From assembly GCF_000202635.1 (NCBI RefSeq), contig NC_015125.1, forward strand, positions 1,054,001-1,118,000: a stretch of DNA of 64,000 nt, given 5' to 3'. This stretch comes from Microbacterium testaceum StLB037 (GTDB lineage: Bacteria; Actinomycetota; Actinomycetes; Actinomycetales; Microbacteriaceae). Below are positions 1 to 8,976 of the stretch, one piece after another. Position numbers and translations under genes: made by a program. The notes under the pieces are model-generated. The model had not been told where the DNA came from, did not search any database, and saw only the letters and a program-made list of their open reading frames with translations. The first letter of the stretch is position 1. Every line of letters starts with the position of its first letter.

Positions 1-1
1 G

Positions 2-3000
2 GCGACCGACGGCGAATGGTTCTCCGAGCGGCCCGAGAGCACCGAGATGGCCGGATCGGTCTGGCCGCACGTCGAGGAGGCGATCGTCGATCGCATCCTC
101 GAGCGTCGATCGACGATCGTGTTCTCGAACTCGCGCCGTCTCGCCGAGCGCCTCACCGGGCGACTTAACGAGATCTACGCCGAGCGGGTGGGGATCGATG
201 TGCCCGAGCCGACGGTCCCGGCAGCGATGTGGGTCCACAGAGCAGAGGCTCCGGGCGGCGCGAATGCGCCGGCTGGAGGGGCGAGTGGGGGGGCGCAGGC
301 GGGGTCGACGGCCGGAGTCTCGGCGATCCTCGCCAAAGCCCACCACGGCTCCGTGTCGAAAGAGCAGCGCGCCCAGGTCGAAGACGAGCTCAAGTCCGGC
401 GCTCTGCGCTGCGTCGTGGCGACGAGCAGCCTCGAGCTCGGCATCGACATGGGGGCGGTCGACCTCGTCATCCAGGTCGAGGCACCGCCGAGCGCGGCAT
501 CCGGTCTCCAGCGCGTCGGACGCGCGGGACACCAGGTCGGCGAGGTGAGCCGCGCGGCCCTCTTCCCCAAGCACCGCAGCGATGTGCTGCACACCGCCGT
601 CGTCACCGAGCGCATGCTCGCGGGGCGCATCGAGGCGATCGCGGTGCCGCAGAATCCGCTCGACATCCTGGCGCAGCAAACCGTCGCGGCCGCCGCCCTC
701 GGCTCGATCGACGTCGAAGAGTGGTTCGACACCGTCAAGCGCAGCGCGCCGTTCCGCTCGCTGCCGCGCTCGGCCTACGAGGCGACGCTCGACCTCCTCG
801 CCGGGCGCTACCCGTCCGACGAGTTCGCCGAGCTGCGCCCCCGCCTGGTCTGGGACCGCGACGCGGGGACGCTCACCGGCCGACCCGGTGCGCAGCGCAT
901 CGCGGTGACCAGCGGCGGAACGATCCCCGATCGCGGGCTCTTCGGTGTCTTCGTGGCGGGCGAGTCCCAGAACGCGCGCGTCGGCGAGCTCGACGAAGAG
1001 ATGGTGTACGAGTCGCGCGTCAACGACGTCTTCACGCTCGGCACCACGAGCTGGCGCATCGTCGAGATCACCCACGACCGGGTGAACGTCCTGCCCGCCT
1101 TCGGCCAGCCCGGCAAGCTGCCGTTCTGGCACGGCGACGGCATCGGCCGCCCCGCCGAACTCGGAGAAGCGCTGGGAAAGTTCTCGCGCGACCTCGCCGG
1201 CGCCGAACAGGCCAAGGCCGAGGAGCGCCTGCGCGAATCCGGGCTCGACGACAACGCGATCACCAACCTGCTGTCGTATCTCGCCGAGCAGCGCGAGGCG
1301 ACCGGGAGCCTCCCCACCGACCGCACCCTGACCGTCGAGCGCAGCCGTGACGAGGTCGGGGACTGGCGCATCATCCTGCACTCCCCCTACGGAATGCAGG
1401 TGCACTCGCCCTGGGCCCTCGCGGTGAACGCGCGGATCCGCGAGCGACTGGGCGTCGAGGGCGCCGCCGTCGCGAGCGACGACGGGATCATCGCCCGGGT
1501 TCCGGATGCCGCGGCCGAACCGCCCGGAGCCGACCTCTTCGTCTTCGAACCCGACGAGCTCGAGCAGATCGTCACCGACGAGGTCGGCGGCTCGGCGCTG
1601 TTCGCCTCGCGTTTCCGCGAGTGCGCCGCGCGGGCGCTGCTGCTCCCGCGGCTCAATCCCAACCGCCGTTCGCCTCTGTGGCAGCAGCGCCAACGCTCGG
1701 CGCAGCTGCTCGAGGTCGCGAAGCGGCATCCGTCGTTCCCGATCATCCTCGAGACGCTCCGCGAGGTGCTGCAGGACGTCTACGACCTTCCCGCCCTGCT
1801 GCGGGTGACCCGGCAGATCGGCGAGCGGCGGATCCGCCTCGTCGAGATCACCACGTCGCAGCCCTCGCCGTACGCCCGCGACCTGCTCTTCGGGTACGTC
1901 GGGGCGTTCATGTACGAGGGCGACTCGCCCCTCGCCGAGCGACGCGCGGCCGCACTCTCGGTCGACCCGGCACTGCTGAGCGAACTGCTCGGCAAGGTCG
2001 AGATGCGCGAGCTCCTCGACCCCGAGGTCATCGCGCAGTTCGAGCGCGAAGCGCAGCGCCTCGACCCCGACCGTCGTGCGCGCGGGGTCGAGGGCGTGGC
2101 CGACCTCTTGCGCATCCTCGGCCCGCTCGACGCGACCGAGGTCGCCGCCCGCCTCGACGCCGAGAGCGATGCCCTCACCGAGGCCGAGCAGCACCTCGCG
2201 ACCCTCGTCGACGATCGCCGCGCGATCCGCGTCACGATCGGTGGCGTCTCTCGCGTCGCCGGGATCGAAGACGCCGGGCGGCTCCGCGATGCCCTCGGCG
2301 CGGCGCTGCCCGTCGGCATCCCGAACGCCTTCCTCGAACCCCTCGCCGACCCGCTCGGCGACCTGGTCGCGCGGTACGCGCGCACGCACGCGCCGTTCAC
2401 GACCGACGCTGTCGCCGAGCGGTTGGGCGTCGGCATCGCGGTCGCCCGGTTGACGCTGCAGCGGCTCGAATCGCAGGGCCGTCTGGCGAGCGGCTTCTTC
2501 CTGCCGGAGGCCTCGGGCGGCAGCCGTGGCGACGACACCGAATGGTGCGACGTCGAGGTGCTCCGGCGACTGCGCATGCGCTCCCTCGCCGCCATCCGCG
2601 GCAGCGTCGAGCCCGTCCCGCCCGCGGCCTACGCGCGCTTCCTCCCCGTGTGGCAGCACCTGGGCCGCCCCCTCGAGGGCATCGACGGCGTCCTCGCGGT
2701 CATCGAACAGCTCGCGGGAGTGCCGATCCCGGCGAGCGCGTGGGAGTCGCTCGTGCTCCCCTCCCGCGTCCGCGACTACTCCCCCGCGCTCCTCGACGAG
2801 CTCACCGCGACAGGCGAGGTGGTCTGGTCGGGCCACGGCACGCTTCCGGGCCGCGACGGCTGGATCGCCCTGCACCCCGCCGAGGCCGCGCCGTTCACGC
2901 TGCAGGATCCCGACGACCCCGACGACCCGGCCCCCGACTCGCTCGAAGCACGCATCCTGGCGGCGCTCGAGGGCGGAGGCGCGTACTTCGCCGCGCAGCT

Positions 3001-3913
3001 GAAGCAGCTCGCCGGGGCCGAGAACGAGCAGTCGGTCAACGACGCTCTCTGGGCGCTCACCTGGGCGGGACGCGTCACGAACGACACCTTCGCCCCGGTC
3101 CGTACGCTGCTCAGCGGCGGAGGGCAGTCGCACCGGGTCGCGCGGCGCGCCCCGCGCGCACGGATGTACCGCGGGGCCACCATGCCTCGGGCGACCTCGG
3201 CCCCGCGTCCCCCGTCGCTCGGCGGGCGCTGGTCGCTCCTCCCCGACAGGGAGCCGGATGCCGCCGCCCGCGCGACCGCGACGGCGAGCCTGCTGCTCGA
3301 CCGGTACGGCGTCGTGACGCGAGGGGCCGTGCAGTCCGAGGGCGTCCCCGGCGGGTTCGCGCAGGTGTACCGGATCCTGGCCGGGTTCGAAGAAGCGGGT
3401 CACTGTCGGCGGGGGTACGTCATCGAAAAGCTCGGAGCGGCACAGTTCGCCGCCTCGGCGACGGTCGACCGGCTCCGCGAGTTCGCCGCCGTCGCCGATC
3501 CCCCGCCCCTGCGCGCCGTCACCCTCGCTGCGACCGACCCGGCCAACCCCTACGGCGCGGCGCTCGGTTGGCCCGGAATCGAAGGGGTCACCCATCGCCC
3601 GGGGCGCAAGGCGGGAGGGCTGGTCGTGCTGGTCGACGGCGAGTTAACCCTGTATCTCGAACGCGGCGGGCGCACCGCCCTCGCGTTCACCGACGACGAG
3701 GCCCGCCTCGCGGCCGCCGCGACCGACCTCGCCGAGACGGCGAAACGACGACGGCTCGAGACTCTGACGATCGAGCAGGTCAACGGCGAGTTCGTGTACG
3801 GCACGGCGGTCGGTCGCGCGCTGCGCACCGCGGGCTTCGTCGAGTCCCCGAAGGGTCTCACGCTGCGCAAGCTCACCGCGGGCGACACCCTGCGCGAGGC
3901 CGCCCGTGCCTGA
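2..3913 (+). CDS. lhr: Lhr-type ATP-dependent DNA helicase (5' end outside window)
   Basis: The reading frame is open to the left edge, so the N-terminal helicase domain with the Walker A and DEAH motifs lies outside the window; about 1300 codons are present out of the roughly 1500 usual for actinobacterial Lhr. The visible part starts inside the second RecA-like domain (TIVFSNSRRLAERL, then SSLELGIDMG) and carries helicase motif VI as QRVGRAGHQVG at about window base 510-545. The long remainder matches the winged-helix and Lhr C-terminal domains of this superfamily 2 family, which has a role in DNA repair. Its stop overlaps the start of the following glycosylase gene by 8 nt, so the two are translationally coupled and plausibly act in the same repair process. 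ATG codons inside the window are internal. Confidence 0.93.
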   Translation, partial: ATDGEWFSERPESTEMAGSVWPHVEEAIVDRILERRSTIVFSNSRRLAERLTGRLNEIYAERVGIDVPEPTVPAAMWVHRAEAPGGANAPAGGASGGAQAGSTAGVSAILAKAHHGSVSKEQRAQVEDELKSGALRCVVATSSLELGIDMGAVDLVIQVEAPPSAASGLQRVGRAGHQVGEVSRAALFPKHRSDVLHTAVVTERMLAGRIEAIAVPQNPLDILAQQTVAAAALGSIDVEEWFDTVKRSAPFRSLPRSAYEATLDLLAGRYPSDEFAELRPRLVWDRDAGTLTGRPGAQRIAVTSGGTIPDRGLFGVFVAGESQNARVGELDEEMVYESRVNDVFTLGTTSWRIVEITHDRVNVLPAFGQPGKLPFWHGDGIGRPAELGEALGKFSRDLAGAEQAKAEERLRESGLDDNAITNLLSYLAEQREATGSLPTDRTLTVERSRDEVGDWRIILHSPYGMQVHSPWALAVNARIRERLGVEGAAVASDDGIIARVPDAAAEPPGADLFVFEPDELEQIVTDEVGGSALFASRFRECAARALLLPRLNPNRRSPLWQQRQRSAQLLEVAKRHPSFPIILETLREVLQDVYDLPALLRVTRQIGERRIRLVEITTSQPSPYARDLLFGYVGAFMYEGDSPLAERRAAALSVDPALLSELLGKVEMRELLDPEVIAQFEREAQRLDPDRRARGVEGVADLLRILGPLDATEVAARLDAESDALTEAEQHLATLVDDRRAIRVTIGGVSRVAGIEDAGRLRDALGAALPVGIPNAFLEPLADPLGDLVARYARTHAPFTTDAVAERLGVGIAVARLTLQRLESQGRLASGFFLPEASGGSRGDDTEWCDVEVLRRLRMRSLAAIRGSVEPVPPAAYARFLPVWQHLGRPLEGIDGVLAVIEQLAGVPIPASAWESLVLPSRVRDYSPALLDELTATGEVVWSGHGTLPGRDGWIALHPAEAAPFTLQDPDDPDDPAPDSLEARILAALEGGGAYFAAQLKQLAGAENEQSVNDALWALTWAGRVTNDTFAPVRTLLSGGGQSHRVARRAPRARMYRGATMPRATSAPRPPSLGGRWSLLPDREPDAAARATATASLLLDRYGVVTRGAVQSEGVPGGFAQVYRILAGFEEAGHCRRGYVIEKLGAAQFAASATVDRLREFAAVADPPPLRAVTLAATDPANPYGAALGWPGIEGVTHRPGRKAGGLVVLVDGELTLYLERGGRTALAFTDDEARLAAAATDLAETAKRRRLETLTIEQVNGEFVYGTAVGRALRTAGFVESPKGLTLRKLTAGDTLREAARA

Positions 3914-4682
3914 GGGAGACACCGTCTACCGCGCCGCGGCCAAGCTCTCCGCGGCCCTTGCGGGCAAGGTCGTGACGCGCTTCGACATCCGCGTGCCGGG
4001 GAGCGCGACGGCCGACCTGCGCGGGGAGACCGTCCACGAGGTCGCTGCTCGCGGCAAACACCTCCTGCATCGCATCGGCGGCTACACGCTGCACTCGCAC
4101 CTGAAGATGGAGGGCCGGTGGGACGTCTACCGCCCCGGCGAGCGCTGGCGTCGACCCGCCTTCAAGGCCCGCGCGATCGTCGGGGTGGCGGGTGCCGACG
4201 CCGTCGGCTTCGACCTCGCGATGGTCGAGGTGCTCCGCACGACCGACGAGCACACCGTCATCGGCCACCTCGGCCCCGATCTGCTCGCCGACGACTGGGA
4301 CGAGGCCGAAGCCGTCCGACGCGTCGGGGCCGACACCCGCGAGGTCCATGTCGCTCTGCTCGATCAGCGCAACGTCGCCGGTTTCGGCAACGTCTACGCG
4401 AACGAGCTGCTGTTCGTCCGCGGCATCGCCCCGACGACCCCCGCCACCGAGATCGACGTCCCCGCCACGATCGCACTCGGCGAGCGCATGATCCGTGCGA
4501 ACCTTCCCCGCCCCGAGCGAACGTTCACGGGCGACACGCGCCCCGGCCGCCGGTTCTGGGTCTACGGCCGCGAGGGCGCCCCCTGCCGCCGATGCGGAAC
4601 CCCGATCCGCGCGACCGCGCTCGGGGCTTCGGCGACGAGCGAACGCAACGTGTATTGGTGCCCCACCTGTCAGCCCGGGTGA
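3906..4682 (+). CDS. Endonuclease VIII-like (Fpg/Nei family) DNA glycosylase
   Basis: A 258-residue protein of the Fpg/Nei family, which removes oxidised bases and nicks the backbone at the abasic site. It begins PEGDTVYRAA, giving the catalytic Pro2 and Glu3; PEGDT is typical of the actinobacterial Nei branch (Nei2-like) rather than Fpg (PELPE). The C-terminus carries a four-cysteine zinc finger (CRRCG ... YWCPTC). The GTG start at 3906 is fixed by the need for proline at position 2. The gene overlaps lhr by 8 nt, an association of helicase and glycosylase that recurs in actinobacteria. Nei rather than Fpg activity is inferred from the N-terminal motif. Confidence 0.92.
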   Translation: MPEGDTVYRAAAKLSAALAGKVVTRFDIRVPGSATADLRGETVHEVAARGKHLLHRIGGYTLHSHLKMEGRWDVYRPGERWRRPAFKARAIVGVAGADAVGFDLAMVEVLRTTDEHTVIGHLGPDLLADDWDEAEAVRRVGADTREVHVALLDQRNVAGFGNVYANELLFVRGIAPTTPATEIDVPATIALGERMIRANLPRPERTFTGDTRPGRRFWVYGREGAPCRRCGTPIRATALGASATSERNVYWCPTCQPG

Positions 4683-4736
4683 CCGTCGAACCGTCCCGAT
4701 GAATCAGCGCCCCTCCGGTGCGCTCCTGTCAACCCG

Positions 4737-4756
4737 GCTCGCCCAGCCAGGCGAGC
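4737..4756 (+). terminator. Possible hairpin after the nei-like gene
   Basis: Seven-base arms GCTCGCC and GGCGAGC with a 6-nt loop, about 55 nt after the glycosylase stop. There is no T-tract, so intrinsic termination is uncertain. The rest of the 244-nt gap (4683-4926) shows no convincing gene. Confidence 0.3.
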
Positions 4757-4926
4757 GTGCGAGAACAGGAGGACGCAACATCGTCGGGAGTCCTCGCCGC
4801 ACTTCTCTCGACATCGAGCAAACCGATGGCGGCACGGGCGACGAAGAACCATTCGAGGGAATGAAGGGCATTCCCCACCCGTTGTCATACATGTCGGCTG
4901 AATCCGAGAGTCGACCGGAGGGGATC

Positions 4927-5334
4927 GTGGGTAAGAACTACATCGACATCGAAAACGACCACGGCGAGACGCTGCGCTACCGCAAGCACGTCAACGGTCG
5001 CGGACTCGTCGCGCACGGCGCGAAGGTCCACCCGTCGGCGCTGGTCGAGAACGGCGCCTACGTCGAACCCGGCGTGCAGATCGCCGCGGGTGTTCATGTC
5101 GGCCGCGGGGCGTGGATCGAGTCCGACGCCGTCATCGGACCCGAGGCACGCATCGAGCCGCACGCGCACATCTGCGCGGGCGCGGTCATCGGCGCGGGCG
5201 CTCACATCGGCGTTCGCACGCAGGTGGGACACAACGCCCGCATCGCAACGGGCTCGCTCATCGGCGACGACGAGATCATCAACGACGGCGAGGCCGTCGC
5301 CACCGACCAGCGGGGACTCCGCCTGGCCGCGTGA
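4927..5334 (+). CDS. LpxA-like hexapeptide-repeat protein
   Basis: A 135-residue protein made largely of imperfect hexapeptide repeats (pattern [LIV]-G-x4) from about residue 30 to 115, for example VHPSALVENGAYVEPGVQI and later VIGAGAHIGVRTQVGHNA. Such repeats fold into a left-handed beta helix, as in bacterial acyltransferases and carbonic-anhydrase-like proteins. The protein is short, with no separate catalytic domain visible, so activity cannot be assigned. I chose the GTG at 4927 because GGAGG lies 5 nt upstream; in-frame ATGs at 4861 and 4891 are alternatives without a good ribosome site. A clear terminator follows. Confidence 0.75.
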   Translation: MGKNYIDIENDHGETLRYRKHVNGRGLVAHGAKVHPSALVENGAYVEPGVQIAAGVHVGRGAWIESDAVIGPEARIEPHAHICAGAVIGAGAHIGVRTQVGHNARIATGSLIGDDEIINDGEAVATDQRGLRLAA

Positions 5335-5369
5335 CCCCGCCTGTCCGACGGCCGTCCAACGGCCTCACG

Positions 5370-5406
5370 ACCCGCACGACTCCTCGGGGCGTGCGGGTTT
5401 TCGTTT
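5370..5406 (+). terminator. Rho-independent terminator
   Basis: Perfect 9-bp stem ACCCGCACG / CGTGCGGGT with an 11-nt loop, followed by a T-rich tail (TTTCGTTTT). It lies 36 nt after the hexapeptide-repeat gene and separates it from the convergent DUF1304 gene. Confidence 0.85.
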
Positions 5407-5473
5407 TCCCGGGGCCGGAGAGGGGCATCGTGCGGTGCCGGAGCCGCCCCTCACGGCACCGGGCACGCGCGCC

Positions 5474-5863
5474 TCACGCGAGGATCGCGAGCACCAGGCC
5501 GATGAGCGGCAGCGTGCCCTGAATGGTCGCGGGGCGCAGGTACTTGCTGCCCGACGTCACGAGCACGAGCGCCGCACCCAGCATCGAGCCGAGCGAGAAG
5601 ATCAGCAGGGTGCGTCCGGCGACGTCGCCGACGCCGTTGACGATCCAGAACAGGATGCCGATGATCGCACCGATCGCGAGGAACAGGTTGTAGAAGCCCT
5701 GGTTGTACGCCATGGGCTTCGTGGCATCCGCCGTCTTCTGGTCGGCGATCCCGAAGACCTTCCACGTCTTCGGCTGCGACCAGCGCACGCTCTCGAGCAC
5801 GAAGATGTAGACGTGCAGCAGGGCAGCAAGGCCCGCGAAAACAAGCGCCAGGATACCGATCAT
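5474..5863 (-). CDS. DUF1304 family small integral membrane protein
   Basis: A 129-residue hydrophobic protein with about four predicted membrane segments. It matches the DUF1304 pattern: a first helix ending in LLHVYIFVLESVRW, then a conserved NQGFYNLFLA segment, and two further helices. No reaction is known for the family. The ATG at 5863 begins directly at the first membrane helix, so longer in-frame versions reaching into the divergent gene are unlikely. The divergent start of the next gene is only 35 nt away. Confidence 0.85.
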   Translation of the reverse strand: MIGILALVFAGLAALLHVYIFVLESVRWSQPKTWKVFGIADQKTADATKPMAYNQGFYNLFLAIGAIIGILFWIVNGVGDVAGRTLLIFSLGSMLGAALVLVTSGSKYLRPATIQGTLPLIGLVLAILA

Positions 5864-5886
5864 GCGGTCTACGTTACTCGCGCGGA

Positions 5887-5892
5887 TAGCCT
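5887..5892 (+). promoter_or_regulatory. -10 box of a leaderless gene
   Basis: TAGCCT lies 6 nt before the ATG at 5899, so transcription would begin at or next to the start codon. There is no Shine-Dalgarno sequence. It belongs to the group of start-proximal TANNNT boxes described in the findings. Confidence 0.5.
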
Positions 5893-5898
5893 GGGACC

Positions 5899-6621
5899 AT
5901 GGCGAACGGCAGCGGGTCCCGGGGGCGCGGCACCGGCGGCGGCGCTCGGAAGGGCGCAGCGGCACGCCCCGCGACGCCGAAACGACCCGCGAAAGCGAGA
6001 ACACCTCGCCCGGCGCCCGTTCCGCCGGAGCCCCCGCGCAGCTTCGTGCTGGGCGCCGTTCCCGGCGCGACCCCGGGCAAGTGGATCGGGCTGTGGCGCG
6101 AACGTATGCCGCACGTCTCGCTCGAACTGCGTGAGATCGACGTCGCCGGCCAGCGGGCGCACCTCGACGACGTGGACGCCGCGCTCGTGCGGCTTCCCGT
6201 CGAGGCATCCGATGATCTCCACCTCATCCCGCTCTACGAGGAGCAACCCGTCGTCGTGATGTCGGTCGACTCGCACCTGACCGCCGGCGATGAGCTCGAC
6301 ACCGCGGATCTGGCGGGCGAGGTCGTGATCGTCCCCACGGACGACGTGCTCGGTGCACGGATCCCGGATGCCGTCGCCCCGGCGTTCGCGCCCCCGGCGG
6401 ACACCGAAGAAGCCATCGCGACGGTGGCCGCGGGCGTCGGCGTCGTGATCGTTCCGATGTCGCTCGCGCGCGCCCACCAGCGCCGCGACGTCGAGTACCG
6501 CGTGCTGCGCGACGGCCCGGTCTCCACCGTGGCGCTCGCGTGGCTCCGGGACCGCACCACGCCGGACGTCGAGACGTTCGTCGGCATCGTGCGGGGTCGC
6601 ACAGCGCGCTCCTCGCGCTGA
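5899..6621 (+). CDS. LysR-type substrate-binding domain protein lacking the DNA-binding domain
   Basis: A 240-residue protein. Residues 1-50 are a low-complexity tail rich in Ala, Arg, Lys and Pro. From about residue 50 it resembles the periplasmic-binding-like effector domain of LysR regulators (SFVLGAVPGATPGKW, then DDVDAALVRLPV and LYEEQPVVVMSVDSHL). The usual N-terminal winged helix is absent; a basic, probably disordered tail replaces it. It could bind a small ligand and act on another protein, or contact DNA through the basic tail; neither can be shown here. The start is set by the TAGCCT box 6 nt upstream. Confidence 0.72.
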   Translation: MANGSGSRGRGTGGGARKGAAARPATPKRPAKARTPRPAPVPPEPPRSFVLGAVPGATPGKWIGLWRERMPHVSLELREIDVAGQRAHLDDVDAALVRLPVEASDDLHLIPLYEEQPVVVMSVDSHLTAGDELDTADLAGEVVIVPTDDVLGARIPDAVAPAFAPPADTEEAIATVAAGVGVVIVPMSLARAHQRRDVEYRVLRDGPVSTVALAWLRDRTTPDVETFVGIVRGRTARSSR

Positions 6622-6639
6622 CCGCGGGCCGCTCCGCCC

Positions 6640-6694
6640 CCGCGGCGCCGACCCGCGCCTGAGCTCCCGCCCCTCACCCGCGGCGCCGACCCGC
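6640..6694. repeat. Direct repeat in the 6622-6793 gap
   Basis: The 17-mer CCGCGGCGCCGACCCGC occurs at 6640-6656 and again at 6678-6694 in an otherwise featureless GC-rich gap. Its role is unknown; it may be a duplication remnant. Confidence 0.6.
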
Positions 6695-6793
6695 ACTTGA
6701 CGCTCCGCTCCGCGTGAGGGTCCGACCCGCGCAAGACGGGTCGAACCCTGCGCGATAGGGTGCGATCGACGCGCACCGCGAAGGGGAGACGGA

Positions 6794-8902
6794 ATGCACG
6801 GTCGTACAGCGACGAAGGCCTTGGCGGTGGCCGTCGTGCTCACCCTGATCGGCGCGGCTCCCGCCGTCGCCGCCGACACGAGCGGTTCCGCGTCAGGGCC
6901 CGTCGTGCGCTCCGCGGAGGCGCCCGAGCCCGCGGAGGCGCCCGAGCCTGAGACCACACCCGACGACACCCCCACGCCCGCCCCGGACGCCGTCGCCACC
7001 GCCGACACCGACCCCGACGTCTCCAAGGGTGTCACCCACGCGCAGAACCCTTCGGTCCCTGAGGGGGCGGTCTGGACCGAGCACTACCTGCCGTCGTCGG
7101 TCGCCAACCGCAACGGCGACCCCGTCGAACTGCATGCCGACGTGCTCCGACCGGCCGGGCTGCCGGCGGACGCCCGCACGCCCGTGATCCTCATCAGCGG
7201 TCCGTATCTCTCGCACGCCGGCCAGCAGGCCGACGAGGAGAAGGCCTTCACCGGCCCCTCCCTGCGTCACCGTGCCTTCATCGACGACGGCGGTCTCTTC
7301 GCCGCCGGATACACCGTGGTGTTCGGCGACCTGCGCGGCTTCGGCGGGAGCTCCGGCTGCTACGACTTCACCGGTCCGGGCGAGCAGGCCGACGTGCGCG
7401 CCTTCGTGGAGTGGGCGGCATCCGCTCCGTGGTCGACGGGTCGCGTGGGGATGTACGGGAAGTCCTACGACGCGGTCACCGGGCTCATCGGTCTCGCCGA
7501 CCGGCCCGCGGGGCTCGCGGCCGTCGTCGCGCAGGAGCCGTCGTGGAATCTCTACGACTACCTCTACGAGAACGGCATCCCCGCCGAGAACAACCGCACG
7601 ACGATCGACGCGTACAACGGCATCGCGGCCCTCCCCGGGATCGACCATCCCGGCACGGTGGACGGTGTCGTCGTCCCGCCGGACACCGAGCGCTATCGAA
7701 CCAACGCCGCGTACGAGCAGACCCACCCCGAGTGCGCCGCCGGCATTCTGGCCGACACCTTGGCATCCGACCGCGCCTCGTCGTTCTGGAGTGCCCGCGA
7801 CACCGCCCGTCGCGCGGCGGGGTCGACGGTCCCGCTGTTCCTGACGCAGGGATGGACCGAGAGGAACACGCGGCCGGAGGGCATGGCGGAGTTCCTGGAT
7901 GCCATCGAGGGGCCGGTGAGCGGGTGGGCGGGGCCGTGGGACCACGTCTCCGGCAACGATGTCGATGACGAGGGGCGTCTGAAGATGGGCCGCGCCGGGT
8001 GGATCGATGAGGTGCGGGCGTTCTTCGACGCGCACCTGCTCGGCGCGCCGGCCCCCGACCCGGCCTGGGCGCTGCAGGACAACGAGGGGCGCTGGCGCCT
8101 GCAGGCGTCCTGGCCCGGCGTCACGCGGGAGCTCACCGCTCCTCTCGCCCCCGGCTCGTACGTCGACACCGGACGCGGCGCCGACGCACTGCAGCCCGAT
8201 GAAGAGGTCGACGGCTCGTTCTTCGGCACCGCACCCCGCGACGCGCAGAGCATCGGGGCCTCCCAGACGCTTTCGACCCCCGTGGACGAGCCCACCCGGC
8301 TGAGCGGGCGGGCGTCCCTGAGCCTGCGGACTCAGGGGACCGGCGTCGCGCACGCGCGCCTCTGGGACGTCGATCCCGCAGGCGTTCCGACGCTGATCGT
8401 CGAGGAGGCCGCGCCGGTGGACGCCTCGGGGACGACCCGGATGCACCTGCGCAACGTCGAGTGGACGCTCGAGCCCGGTCACGCGCTCCTCGTCACGGTG
8501 GGAACGACCGACTCGCTCGCGTGGCGGCCCTCCCCGAGCGAGCAGACGGTCACGATCGAAAGCGGAGAGGTGACCCTCCCGCTGCAGGCGACGACCGGCG
8601 ACGTGCCCACCGAGGGGCAACCGGCCCCCTTCCTGTCCACCTACCTCGCGGACGCGCGCTGGCCCGTCCCCATCACCACGACGGCGAGCTTCACTCTGGC
8701 CGAAGTCGCGCCGACGCCCGCCCCCTCCGCTTCGACCGTCCCGCCCGCCCGCCTCGCGGAGTCCGGGATGCCGTCGAGCCCGGGCCTCGCCGTCGGAGGG
8801 GCCGCCGCGCTCCTCGCGGGAGCCCTCCTCGTTGCGGTCCGACGATCACGCGCCGGCGCGGCCCTCGAGCGGGGGACAGGACGGGGCGGTCCCCGCCGCT
8901 GA
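6794..8902 (+). CDS. Secreted S15/CocE-type hydrolase (X-Pro dipeptidyl-peptidase family)
   Basis: A 702-residue exported protein. Residues 1-27 form a Sec signal peptide (ALAVAVVLTLIGAAPAVAA). An acidic, Pro- and Thr-rich linker follows to about residue 75, then an alpha/beta hydrolase domain of the S15 family with nucleophile motif GKSYDA, a WDHVSG segment likely holding the catalytic His, and a C-terminal beta domain. The last 40 residues are a degenerate LAESG motif, a hydrophobic helix and a basic tail, resembling an actinobacterial sortase signal. Family members are X-Pro dipeptidases, acyl esterases or cephalosporin-type esterases; the substrate is open. GGGGAG precedes the ATG. Confidence 0.85.
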   Translation: MHGRTATKALAVAVVLTLIGAAPAVAADTSGSASGPVVRSAEAPEPAEAPEPETTPDDTPTPAPDAVATADTDPDVSKGVTHAQNPSVPEGAVWTEHYLPSSVANRNGDPVELHADVLRPAGLPADARTPVILISGPYLSHAGQQADEEKAFTGPSLRHRAFIDDGGLFAAGYTVVFGDLRGFGGSSGCYDFTGPGEQADVRAFVEWAASAPWSTGRVGMYGKSYDAVTGLIGLADRPAGLAAVVAQEPSWNLYDYLYENGIPAENNRTTIDAYNGIAALPGIDHPGTVDGVVVPPDTERYRTNAAYEQTHPECAAGILADTLASDRASSFWSARDTARRAAGSTVPLFLTQGWTERNTRPEGMAEFLDAIEGPVSGWAGPWDHVSGNDVDDEGRLKMGRAGWIDEVRAFFDAHLLGAPAPDPAWALQDNEGRWRLQASWPGVTRELTAPLAPGSYVDTGRGADALQPDEEVDGSFFGTAPRDAQSIGASQTLSTPVDEPTRLSGRASLSLRTQGTGVAHARLWDVDPAGVPTLIVEEAAPVDASGTTRMHLRNVEWTLEPGHALLVTVGTTDSLAWRPSPSEQTVTIESGEVTLPLQATTGDVPTEGQPAPFLSTYLADARWPVPITTTASFTLAEVAPTPAPSASTVPPARLAESGMPSSPGLAVGGAAALLAGALLVAVRRSRAGAALERGTGRGGPRR

Positions 8903-8964
8903 CACCCGGAATGCCCGTGCGGCGTCATGCGTCGCGAAAGGTCCTCCCCTCGGCCGCCTCCGCA

Positions 8965-8970
8965 TAGAAT
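8965..8970 (+). promoter_or_regulatory. -10 box of a leaderless gene
   Basis: TAGAAT, close to consensus, ends 6 nt before the ATG at 8977; no ribosome site is visible. Confidence 0.55.
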
Positions 8971-8976
8971 CCTCGG

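Noticed and set aside
1621..3975. 784-codon plus-strand frame overlapping lhr in another phase
   Set aside because: Almost entirely Arg, Ala, Pro and Gly, the usual frame-shifted shadow of a high-GC gene.
4495..4926. Extended N-terminus of the hexapeptide-repeat gene back to 4495
   Set aside because: It would overlap the glycosylase gene and add a low-complexity Arg/Pro/Ala sequence; the GTG at 4927 has a clear ribosome site.
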